A stretch of DNA of 64,000 nucleotides. Origin: Hydractinia symbiolongicarpus (lineage: Eukaryota; Cnidaria; Hydrozoa; Anthoathecata; Hydractiniidae). The notes below the pieces were generated by a model, which did not search any database, was not told where the DNA came from, and worked only from the letters and a program-made list of their open reading frames with translations. The position numbers and the translations under genes were made by a program. Where the stretch lies: positions 18,469,001 through 18,533,000 of the forward strand of contig NC_079875.1 in NCBI RefSeq assembly GCF_029227915.1, written 5' to 3'. Below are positions 37,586 through 47,921 of the stretch, piece by piece; within the stretch, counting starts at the first letter, position 1, and every line of letters begins with the position of its first letter.

Positions 37586-39621
37586 AAACCCCATGTTGCG
37601 TATTATTGCACCTACGGGTCAAAAGTTCGACTAAGGTTAATTTTTTTCTTGTTACGCCCCTGAAAAGTCTAGCTATCTGGGCACCTTCTCAGAGTGAAAA
37701 GCATTGGATTCACAAAAACATCCAAGAATTCTGTGGCTTGCTAGCAAGCTAGGTACTTTAATTTTTAACCAATCGGCTAAGCTGGGATAATTTGAGAACA
37801 TAAAAACGAAAGTACCTCCTGGTTCATCATAGGTAGCAAAAGACCTCAAAATACATTCAAGATTTGTATAGGTGATAAAGATCTAACCTCAATTTAAAAT
37901 ATAAACAAAAAAGCAAAGAAGAAGTATGTGCACAAGAACAAACACATCATTTCATCCTTTCCAGAGTTGTATTCCACGATGTGAAAACTGCAGACCAGAA
38001 AAGACCCGACTAAACGAAATCACATAACTCGGATATTATATTGCCAGAGGGTCAGAGAGATTGTGTCATATATATGACCAGTTACATCATACATATGGTC
38101 AGTCACGTAATAGGAAATTAAATTTTTTTAGTAAATGATGGATAGTATTGATTTGCAGATCTTGTTGTGTATTTGTTTTTAGAAATGTAAAAGGTATTAA
38201 AAAGTACTTCAGGCATGTTATTATTGCTTTTGTACTTTGAATGTATTTAGTTAAAATACATTCAAGGCTTTCATTGACTGAAGTAATGGTCTGGAATTAG
38301 TCAGCCTATCTTTAAAAGTGATTATTCTTGCAGCATGTTTTTGATGAAGGTAAAATGATTGTATTTTAGTTTTATTGGTGCTACCCCAAACTGTGTTGGC
38401 GTAATTAATATGACTATGTATAAAAGAGTATTTGTTTGTTTAGAAAGTTACGGGCTTTGTAAAGAATGCCAATAAATTTTGAAACATTTTATATCACCAA
38501 AGATATATGTTGGTGTCACTTTAGATTTTCATCAAGCATCACACCTAAAAATTTCCCTTGAAATACTTTGTTTTTTTATATATTTAGTGATAATTTATTA
38601 CCAGACAACCAGTTTGATAATTTGTTTAATTCGGTAGTCAGCTGCAAACATAATAGAATTGTTAGATCATTACATATGTTGAAAATAAGAGTGGCCCCAG
38701 AATTGAACGTTGTGGAATACCACATTTTAATGTTAGCTTATTGTTTTTTTTGCCACTGCGAATATCTATGTATTGAGTTGGTGACTCAGATAACTTTTAA
38801 ACCGTTTTAATAATACCCACTTATCCCATACGCATTTAGTTTACCTAATATTGTTGTGATCAACGGTATCAAATGATAAAAATACTCAAGGTAAACTTTA
38901 CATCACTGAAAGATCGACGAATGTCCTCCACAACTTGCGTTATTGCATGTTTTGTGGAGTGGCTGTTTCTAAAGCCAAATTGCTTCTTACAAAAGATAGA
39001 ATTCTCGATAAAGAAGCCAAAAACTCTGTTGTGCATATTTCTTTCAAAAATCTTGCCAGTGGAATCTTCAAGGAACATTGTTATCCTTGTTACTCCCTTT
39101 ATCGTCGATTATCGGGGCTCAAGTAAAAACAATGCGGCTACAGGATCCCCATCAGGAGTTCTCAACACTGAAACAGAAATATCTAATAATATTTTTTAAG
39201 TTTATCCGTCCCCATGTAAAAAATCATAAAAAGACTTGGGACGAGGTTGTGTAAATATCAAACTTATTTATTAGGATTTATTAAGTAAGAAGATATCTAC
39301 CAATCTTTGTATTTTTTACGTGACGTTTCTACTATAATCATGTTCATAATAATTTTGGAAAAACCACGGGACCTCCCGTTATAAAAAAAAGAGAGAAAGA
39401 GCCCTTGGATCGAGGTTGGTAGCTAAGCTTAAAAGGTCTTTTTTCTTTTCTTTTTGTCAATAGGTAGAAATAAGGACTGGAAACGAAGCAGTTAACTGTG
39501 TACTGCCGAAAATGAGCATAAACGAAAAAAAAGCTGCGATCAACTTCACGAGACTGGTTTCTATGACCTTTTTAATACAATATTTTAATTATTGTATTGT
39601 GTATCACAACAACCGCGGGTG
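37586..39621 (+). repeat. Tandem duplication, copy 2 (2,036 bp)
   Basis: Direct head-to-tail repeat of 35550..37585. After the shared end CAACCGCGGGTG the flank changes to ACATAAAACACC. Confidence 0.95.
38096..39078 (-). pseudogene. Non-LTR reverse transcriptase C-terminal part, decayed (copy 2)
   Basis: Same sequence as the copy 1 remnant, shifted by 2,036 bases, with the same breaks and the same missing YxDD segment. The decay therefore came before the duplication. Confidence 0.7.
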
Positions 39622-39838
39622 ACATAAAACACCGCTTAAATCAAAACACATACATGCTTTCCATATAAGAATTAGTGTATGAGGTAAGCCAAGCCATAGA
39701 CAGATTAGTATCAAACCACGTGTGTGGATTATAAACGATAAAAACCACCCAACATGCGCCACATCTTCGGTATATTTTTACTTCTCACACACCAGTAAAG
39801 AAAAATCAAATGAATTAACAAAACACATATCTTTTGAA

Positions 39839-42800
39839 ATGTCACTACGGATAAAATATCGGGTAAGTAAAGTTATGATTCTTCAAAATTAAATACAACT
39901 TTTTTTTGGCTCGGTGTGAGGACAGTTGCAGCAGCCGGAAGGCTTAGGAGAACATTAGAAAATAATAGAGTATCTCATCGGCATAAATTATGCGGTGACC
40001 CTAAACTTACGAGATTTAAGAAAGGGACAAAAATCAAGCCAGAAATTCAATTTTGTTAGTAAGCTGCAAAAGATCGCCAAAAAAACTCATGTCCAAGTGG
40101 TGTTGTGGGTCGTTGTCTAGTTGAGCAGAGATTTCAAAAAAGCGTGTGTTAGCACAAATTGGTGCTTTCACCGCTCCAGAACTGTTTTTGTGGTCACTCC
40201 AGGAAACTATTAACAGGGTATATCCCTCGAAATTAATGAGGTTAACCACATAAAATACAAAATTATAAATCACCACTAAAGATATTTAATAAATGTGTTG
40301 AAAAATATACTTAACCAAACAGCAGACGACACTCAAAAATACTAAAAAGTCAGTACAGCATTTTAGGATATATCATTCGATGTGAAGATGTAGAATTTGA
40401 GTTCTTTAAATTTTTCCAAAGCCTTTTTTTCATTCTCAAGGTAATCACATTTAATTTTTAAACCTTTAATAACCTTCATAAATTATGATATCATGTTGGT
40501 CCCATAGGAATTGTCCATTGTTTTCCTATTGTCATTTGTGACTAATAAAAAGGATAGATTTGAACTTTTGTCAACATATGGGAGTTACATAAATAAAATA
40601 TAGATCATTACAACCTTCCTTAAAAAAAAGGCGCCATACGTGTTTTTTTATAAGTTATCAAGACTTTCATCAACATAACATACTACAACAGGTGGAATAA
40701 TTCACCTTTTATTTATCACCTAAAATGATGTCTGCCCCTCAACCCACCTGAGTGTTATCATCACTGTGGTAATTGAGGGAAATCGTGTGTACAAAAAGTT
40801 TCGTACTTAAAAATTTAACTTTTTTTCAACTAGTAAAAGTTTATTTATTTATTTATTTATTAGAGGACGACTAGTCAATTTCCTACTAAATGGTTTCTTG
40901 TAAAAAAATGTGTAGTTTGCTAGTATCAATCGCCTTAAATTTATGTCGATCAATCTGTAAGAATTACTTCCACTTTTTCTTTAGGTTGTGTTACTTACCG
41001 CTGCTACCATCTTTATCTACTTCCTGGCATCACACTTCCGTAAGCAAAATATTTGGGCAGAGAAAACAAGCTATCTACCGCAAGAAGAAGATTTATTCCA
41101 GAATGGAACAGGTATCATTTCCTTGAAGTCCCTTAATTTCTGATCCTCATTTCATATATTACGAACAGTGTTATTTGTTGGTAGCATGTTTGTAAAGAAA
41201 CTATGCTAATGTTTTGTGAAAACTGTTCGATAATGTGAGAAATATGCCATTAAGAATAACACGACCAAAAACGTCCCACAAGCCTTTTTACCATGATACT
41301 TCCTTAAGCGATAACTGTCTCGCAGCAATTTTTCTAAGAATTTGCTTGTTACAACAAAGTGGATAAAAACTATCGCATTTTCTTTTTTGTGTGTCTGTAG
41401 CGCACGACTTTTTTCTCGCGCACATACACACACAAGAATGCGGGTAAATAGATGTTTGTTATTACGTTACGTGTTCTGCTTTATTTTAGCTCCTAGTCGT
41501 ATCCATGATAATGTTTTGTCTTCATCAACCAAATACACATCGTCAAAAACAGTTACCGACCACTATGCAGCTAATAACCAACCTTCAAGAAATGACTTAT
41601 TTACCCAGAATAAATATAACAATCAATTCGACGCTGTTCAAGAGAAAGCAAGTTATGACAAAACGCAGAGCTCGATCAAAATGCCATCGAATAAAGAAAA
41701 ACTCCAAACAAAAGACAAGAAAGACGCAGAGACGCATTTTGCAAACACGATTTCCACACATAACGTTATCGAGGCAAAGAATAAAGAAAGTAGCGAGACC
41801 ATTTTAGAAGAAGATGATGACGCAGATGGCGAGTCAGAAAACAACGAAGTTCCTATTGAAGAAGAAGAAGAACAAGTTGCAATTGAAACAAAAAACCAAA
41901 CGATTGATACTTCAAAAAGACCTCCGCAACAACTAAATGATTTGAAAGATCAAGATGATGGAGAGTCAACTTTCGAAATAGCCTCTGGGATGAACATCCA
42001 AGAACCGAATGGTAATATTCTGCTTTCAGAAAGTATTCAGTCGCAGAAAGCCCACGGCTCCATACCACCTCTTACGAAACCCTCCTCTCATTTTGCAAGT
42101 CCCTCGCCTTCGGGTGAAGCAAGCAAAGATGTAAGTTTTAATAATATAAACGATAAAATCAAGTCAAACTCATCACTGGTAAATGATATTAGCGAGGGAG
42201 CTAGCGTCGAAATGACGCAGCAGAAGCAAGGTAATGACACATGTTCATACCGCCTTAATATTGATAACAAAAAGTCTAAACGAAAAGCAAGATGTCAGCT
42301 GTACTCGAATTATATGAACACGTGTAACGAAGCTAAAAAATATTACAACAAGAAAAAGTACCAGAAAATCCCAAAGTGCAAAAATAAACGCTACCCACCC
42401 ATTTGTCATTTTAATACGTCTGTAAACACGGGTGATTCTGAAACGTTTAACTTGGTTTGCAACGACGATATTTGTGGAAATACTCAAATTACATTGGCAG
42501 TTATAAACTCGGGCACCGGTAAAATGAATCACATTGCTTTAGAAAATACCACGGCTTTGAAAGAAATGTTTGGGCATGATTTTACATACCTTAAAATGAA
42601 TCCTGATGTTGACTTTGTTTTTCTTTCTTGCCGAAAAGATAAAAAAAAAAAAATTCATCAGCTGCTACAGCTCCCACCAAAGGTGTCAACGTATAAGCCA
42701 AGCTCTCAAGAAAAACGTCCTAAACTAAACGTTAACGTTTTTGTTATTGACTCCCTTTCCAGGCAACACTTCTATCGTATTTTACCGAACACAGTTAAAG

Positions 42801-44497
42801 CATTGACATCAATTAGTACCGATAAGGAAAGCAAAACACAGGTTTTGGATTTCGAAGGCTTTCAAAGTTTAGCTCCATTTACTTATGTCAATCTGCAAGC
42901 ATTTTTGTCGGGCAGTGTATTTTTTGACAGCATATCAAATCGTAAGTATAATTTTGAAAAACTGTTTAAAATTTTCAAAGATGCCGGTTATGAAACGATG
43001 CTCCAGGAAGATACCTGCTGGTACGATGCGTGGGGTTCCTTATTAACCGGTAACCGAAAGTTAAACAGCAAATCTGAAGTTGATTATCAGGAGATTTGGA
43101 ATGAAGTTCAAAATCTAACTAAATCATACGGAGTTGATAGCGTCGGTCTGACGCATATGTCATGTGAGGTACTGAAACTTTATGGTGCTACCAATCTTTA
43201 TAATTCAGAAAAAATGGTGTGCTTGAATGGAAAAATATTGAGTTCGTATTTCATCGACTACATTGCTACTGCTCTGCACAGTAGAAGTAAGATAAAAAAT
43301 TCAAAACCTCTACTATCGTATACACACATCAACTTTGCTCATGAGTTCACAGGGATGCGATTAAAAGCTATAGATAAACACCTCTCAAAATTTATTCAAT
43401 ACCTTGGTACATCTGACGACACGATATCTATATTGTGGTCTGACCATGGAGGCAAAACTAATAAATATTCCATGGACACACTTACAGGGAGATTTGAAGT
43501 ATATGATCCGTTTTTGTTTATGATTTTACCAAAAACGTTTTCGAGTATTGTTGGGGAGACAAGATTTAACGCCTTGATAGACAATCAGAACGCCTTAACG
43601 AGTGTTGTGAACTTGCGTGATATGCTCTTTGATGTCCTGGACGAAGTTTCCGTCACGAGCAATAACAACCATCAAGATAAACAGGGTAGCCTGATGTCTC
43701 CATTTCCACATGAAAGGGTAGACTGTCAAGACCTTCCCGGAAGAAAATACTCTCTCTGTAAATGTATAAACAAAATAAGCTTTCTTAGTATGGATGACCA
43801 TGTATATAAACAATTTCTAACATGGCTGGGCGAATTCTCTGCTGGATATCTCAATAATAAGCTGACGTTGTTGCAGAATCATTCTCCAACGCACCGTTGT
43901 CTACGTTTAACAGTAAATTCCATAAAAAATATCATCGCCAAAGATTCTGGAACAGGAACGATATACGTGTTTGACCTAGTCGTGTTAACCGATCAACATA
44001 AAGAAGAGTTATTCAACTTTCATGTTTTCTTTAACACAAAGCGGAATGAAAGTTTAGACATGTTACAAGTTGAACACTGGCAGAGAATATCTTTATATAA
44101 TAAATACACGGCATGTAAAGACCCAACTGTATCCCTAGAAATGTGCGTGTGTTCTCACAAGAAACAGAGTTATCAAACCGAGCACGATTTAACAGAATAT
44201 AAACAGTTTGGTGTCAACAGTAGCACGAAACCAGTTTCTAATTCACGCTGTTTGTTTTTGATCACACGTAAACATTCGAGCGTTGCAACATTTGAAATTG
44301 CCAATCTTTGTAATGAAAAAATGAACGTAGTTTTCAGTACACCAGTATTGTACAATTGGGAAGTAGCAGAGGGACTACCAATAACAATATCTGCTTTTCC
44401 GTCAACCATCAACTTTATCACTACATTTTACAAGGTAACAGAAAACACGGAAGAAATACAACCCCTAATTGAAATTAAAAAAAAAATAAATAAATAA
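39839..44497 (+). CDS. DUF229 (alkaline-phosphatase-like) type II membrane protein, complete, 3 exons
   Basis: Exons 39839..39862, 40985..41111 and 41490..44497; phases 0 and 1 agree, giving 1,052 residues. Exon 1 encodes MSLRIKYR. Exon 2 adds a membrane anchor (VVLLTAATIFIYFLA, residues 9-23) and NGT. Exon 3 joins after TTATTTTAG with APSRIHDN. The longer open frame back to 41342 starts at TTG and is mostly intron. A long acidic, Ser/Gln-rich stalk (to about residue 300) leads to a Cys-bearing region and the alkaline-phosphatase-superfamily core: FVIDSLSR (D471), FTYVNLQAFLSG (possible nucleophile T515), HINFAHEFTG (H663/H668), WSDHGG (D702, H703). It most resembles DUF229 proteins of nematodes, insects and cnidarians. 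It is probably secretory-pathway or cell-surface, possibly a hydrolase or transferase; substrate unknown. AATAAA overlaps the stop region. Confidence 0.85.
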
Positions 44498-45314
44498 TAT
44501 CTAAGAATTACTTTGACGACTGTGTAATTCCTTTCTACCTTAATCGTACTAATTTTTTTGCGCGCAAAAAAGTCTGTCAGTGCGCGAAATTTAGTACAAA
44601 AATCCGTTTTGCGCAGAAAGTATGCGTAGAAACATAAATAATTATGGAAGGCGTTTGGAACGTATTTTTTTTTGTTCCTGACTTTTATGATTTGCGGCAA
44701 CATTTACCACCAGGTTAATTTTACAATTTATTTAAAAGAAACGCATCTATATTGTGTCTAAAACCGTGAATGTTACCGTTTTAAACATGTACAAAAATTA
44801 ATATCCGCGAAAATTAATACACGCGAAAATTAATACAAGCGAAGATTGGTGCAAATAAAGTGTTTACGTATTCGCACTAAAGAATTTTTTTAGCTTTTTA
44901 AAGATAAAACTTTGTGTTGTTAGAAGTATCGCTTTTATCAAGTTTAGATGTTATGCACCAGAGTCACCCCTTTAATACTTTGTAAAAACAGACGTTTTCT
45001 TTAAGAGACCTCTCCAAAAAACAGCAGATGAAGTACTCGTAACGTTCACCAAAAGGTAAAAAGATTAGCTTGTAAAGGTGATTGATAAAACCTATAGCTA
45101 TTTGCTTTATTTTCTCTAAATAAAACTTCGCAGAAAGTTTATTTAAGCAAGTACAGAACTGCTTTATACTCTCTTCACAAATAATATGGAAATTTGACTA
45201 CATGCTACACCCAATAGAGTTTTTAACAATGTCCTTGTTTCTCAACTTAAAAGAGTCAACAACAACTCGAGGTTGTGATGTTGATCAGTGAAGAATTCAC
45301 TTATTATCTGCATT
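44498..45314. other. Intergenic stretch with short GCGAAAATTAATAC repeats
   Basis: Three close copies of CGCGAAAATTAATAC(A)-type units lie around 44805..44850. An AATAAA at about 44865 may serve the upstream gene. No coding signal. Confidence 0.45.
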
Positions 45315-45874
45315 CTACCGTGGCCGACAAGTGCATAAAAAAATCTTTGTTGCGTAAATTTTAAAAATGCGTAAAAAAAATCTTACATGCGTAAAAAAAT
45401 GTTATATACGTAGTAAAATGTAATATGCGTAAAAAAAATGTTATATACATAAAAATAATCTCATTCCGTAAAAAAAATCTTATATCCAGTTTTCGTCTGC
45501 CGTGATCTTGTTATTAAAATCTCTATAATAATACGGAGAGTGTATGACATTCCAAAGTCACATTAATACAGTTATCTTAAGATAACTCTATTAATGTGAC
45601 TTTGGAATGCGTGCATATTCACATTAATGTCCTGATTGTAAAATAACTCGACGTAGCCACTCGCAATTTTAAGAAATGGTTGCCAAGCATTATTTTTACG
45701 CATTTAACATTATTTTTACACATATAACATTATTTTTACGTATATAACATTATTTTTACACATGTAACATTTTTTTATGCATTTAACATTATTTTTATGC
45801 ATATAACATTATTTTTACGCATTTTTTAAATTTATGCAACAAAGATTTTTTTATGCACTTATCGGCCACGGTAG
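45315..45874. mobile_element. 560-bp foldback element with nested palindrome
   Basis: Outer arms CTACCGTGGCCGACAAGTGC..AAAAAAATCTTTGTTGCGTA and the inverse at the right end (CTTATCGGCCACGGTAG). Each arm contains diverged tandem blocks of GCGTAAAAAAAATGTTATAT type, reversed on the other side. At 45548..45609 sits a 62-base near-perfect palindrome starting CATTCCAAAGTCACATTAAT with one mismatch. No coding sequence and no clear target duplication. Probably a non-autonomous foldback transposon. Confidence 0.8.
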
Positions 45875-46202
45875 CGTTCACATAGAGCTTTCGTGCAGGC
45901 ACTGCGTGTAGCAACTTCCTTTCGTTTTAGCAAAACCGCACAAAAAAATTATTTTAAATTTTTATTATTTTTCTCAATCAGATAAGTTGTTTAACCATAG
46001 TTACTCGAAAAACCCTGGTTGGGAAGAGCGGACTTCAAAGGGCGTATCCTTTTGATGCGGTTCACAAACTATCACGTGACAATATCGGTGCACGAAAAAT
46101 TATATAATGGTAGCGAAATTGTAAACATACTTGTAAACTTGCTATTTTCTGAGAATTTAATTGTCTTTTTAATAATTAAATAATCATGTTTCCAAGAATT
46201 TT

Positions 46203-46764
46203 ATGATGCCTGGGGCAAATTGTTGTATCGTTGGTTGTGGGAGTAGTAGAAGGCTTGGAGGAATAGGCATATTTAAGGTGCCAAAAGTAATTAATGAGAA
46301 TTATAAGAAGTGGAGGGAGGATTGGCTTAATGTGGTTATGAAGTCGAGAGTTGTGGATCAATTATTTAAAAAACAAATAGAGAATGACACAGTGTATACA
46401 TGCGAGAAGCATTTTAAAAGTGAATATATTGATATCTGTAAGTTTCACTTTAAAGAATTTTACAAAACAATTTGCTAGCTAGATTAGCTAGCTAATAAAC
46501 CATGTCATGAATATATATTGATTTTTTTTTTACTTTTTAGTTCCATCAGAGAAGGGGCCTGCTAAGAAAAGGTTAATTTTTGGAGCTTTACCTGAGCTAA
46601 ACTTGCCGAAGAAAAGCTGTGAAGTTCAATCAACTGATAAAAGAAAACCTCCAGCTGAAAGACTTCTAACAACTGCAAAGAAAATTGCTAGTAACGATTA
46701 CTACTACGAATCATATCAACAGTTATGTGATAGACTTGTAAAGTTGAAAACTTTAGCTCATTGA
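46203..46764 (+). CDS. THAP-domain protein of the transposon, 2 exons, intact
   Basis: Exon 1 46203..46437 and exon 2 46541..46764 (donor GTAAGT, acceptor TACTTTTTAG, phase 1) encode 152 residues. Residues 1-78 form a THAP zinc finger: CCIVGCGSS (C-x4-C), FKVPK, W..WL, and the closing YTCEKHFKSEYID (C-x2-H). The rest is basic (GPAKKRLIF, KRKPPAERLLTTAKK) with a possible short helix at the C end (QQLCDRLVKLKTLAH). There is no transposase core. Likely a sequence-specific binder of the element ends, or a truncated transposase. A second in-frame ATG follows the first directly. Confidence 0.72.
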
Positions 46765-46944
46765 AAAATTGATATTGACATAAAACTGTTATGAAAATAT
46801 ATGATGCCCAGTTTGTTATCCCGAAGTTTGAGATTCAAATTGATGGTAGTATGGGATTTTCTATAGCTGTGTATGGTTGGTTTTTACCAGAGCATCATCA
46901 AATTTATAAAGAAAACAAAAGATGCATTCGCAATGTTAATTTAG

Positions 46945-47711
46945 TTATAATGTTGATTTAGCGAACCATGTTGAAAAAGCTAAAATTTGCCTTGGAGTAC
47001 CTGATAATTCAGGTGGACTGTTGTCCCATGCAATTCCAATATTTACCGACCCACATATTGATGACATACCATATAAATGCAAACAGTTTAACCGCACTCT
47101 TGATTGCTTTTTGTTGTGTGCAAGTCCTTCAAAATACATTGGTGCTTTTATAACAATATCAGAGTACATATTGCTGTATAATTTTTCCATATTACCAGTT
47201 TTGTTAAACTTTTGAAATGTTGGAGATACCATAGTATATAAGTCAATATTTACACTATCATTGTTTATTGTAAAGTTTTTTAGTTCCGTTTTAATCGATG
47301 GAGGAAACACATGTTTTCAGAAGCAGTGGTTTTAATTTCTTGTAACAAGTGCAATAAAATATCCTGGCTCAAATTGTTGTCTTCTACTTCAACTGTCGTA
47401 CTTTTATTGTGACTGGTCGTTCTATGTCTCTTCAGTCCACCTTTACTTTTACATTTCTTGGGACAATCTGGACATGAAAATACTCCAGCTTCAACCCGTA
47501 AAAAATAGGCTTTATTATTAATGAATATTGACGGTCTTGCTAGCTAGCTAGCTGCAGCTTTAAAATTGCAATTTTACTGAGAAATAGGATATACACCACT
47601 AACATTTTTGGCAGTATCAATGAGATCTCCCTCAAACTGTTCATCAGCCTCCAAACATGCCAAAACAGCTTCGAAGTCGTCTTCAAATAAAAAATCAGAA
47701 CTGGCAGCCAT
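46945..47711 (-). pseudogene. C2H2-zinc-finger protein of the transposon, probably frameshifted
   Basis: ATG at 47711 begins MAASSDFLFEDDFEAVLACL. A donor G|GTGTAT and acceptor CTAGCTAG near 47535 join in frame to ARPSIFINNKAYFLRVEAG and the finger FSCPDCPKKCKSKGGLKRH. The frame then breaks after TTASENMCF; the next frame continues PPSIKTELKNFTINNDS, IVIKAPMYFEGLAHNKKQ, GIAWDNSPPELSG to a stop at 46945. One base change would explain the break, so it could be a recent mutation or a sequencing error. The C-terminal region matches no family I recognise. Confidence 0.5.
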
Positions 47712-47921
47712 ATTTTCTTTTTTCCCGCTAGAGCTTTGTTTTGATTCTGTGCACCGTAATGTTTGTCTCGCCTACTCAAAATTAGGCGTTTAACATAAAG
47801 CCAAGATACGCGCTAACCCTTTGAAGTTTGCCGCTCTTCCCAACCAGGGTTTTTCGAGAAACTATGGTTTAACAGTTGAATTTGTTTCAACTAGCGGTGG
47901 AATTATTTTCTTATTCTCACC

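Larger units (their letters stand above)
45995..47868. mobile_element. Compact Kolobok-like transposon (TTAA target) with THAP gene
   Basis: Inverted ends CCATAGTTACTCGAAAAACC..GGTTGGGAAGAGCGG, about 48 bp with few mismatches. TTAA flanks both sides (45991..45994, 47869..47872). It carries an intact two-exon THAP gene on the plus strand and a convergent zinc-finger gene, apparently broken, on the minus strand. TTAA plus THAP points to the Kolobok superfamily, but at 1.87 kb there is no recognisable DDE transposase, so it may be non-autonomous or of an unfamiliar type. Confidence 0.75.

Noticed and set aside
41342-41489. N-terminal extension of the DUF229-type open frame
   Set aside because: Begins at TTG and is better explained as intron; the acceptor at 41489 joins in frame to an exon with a membrane anchor.
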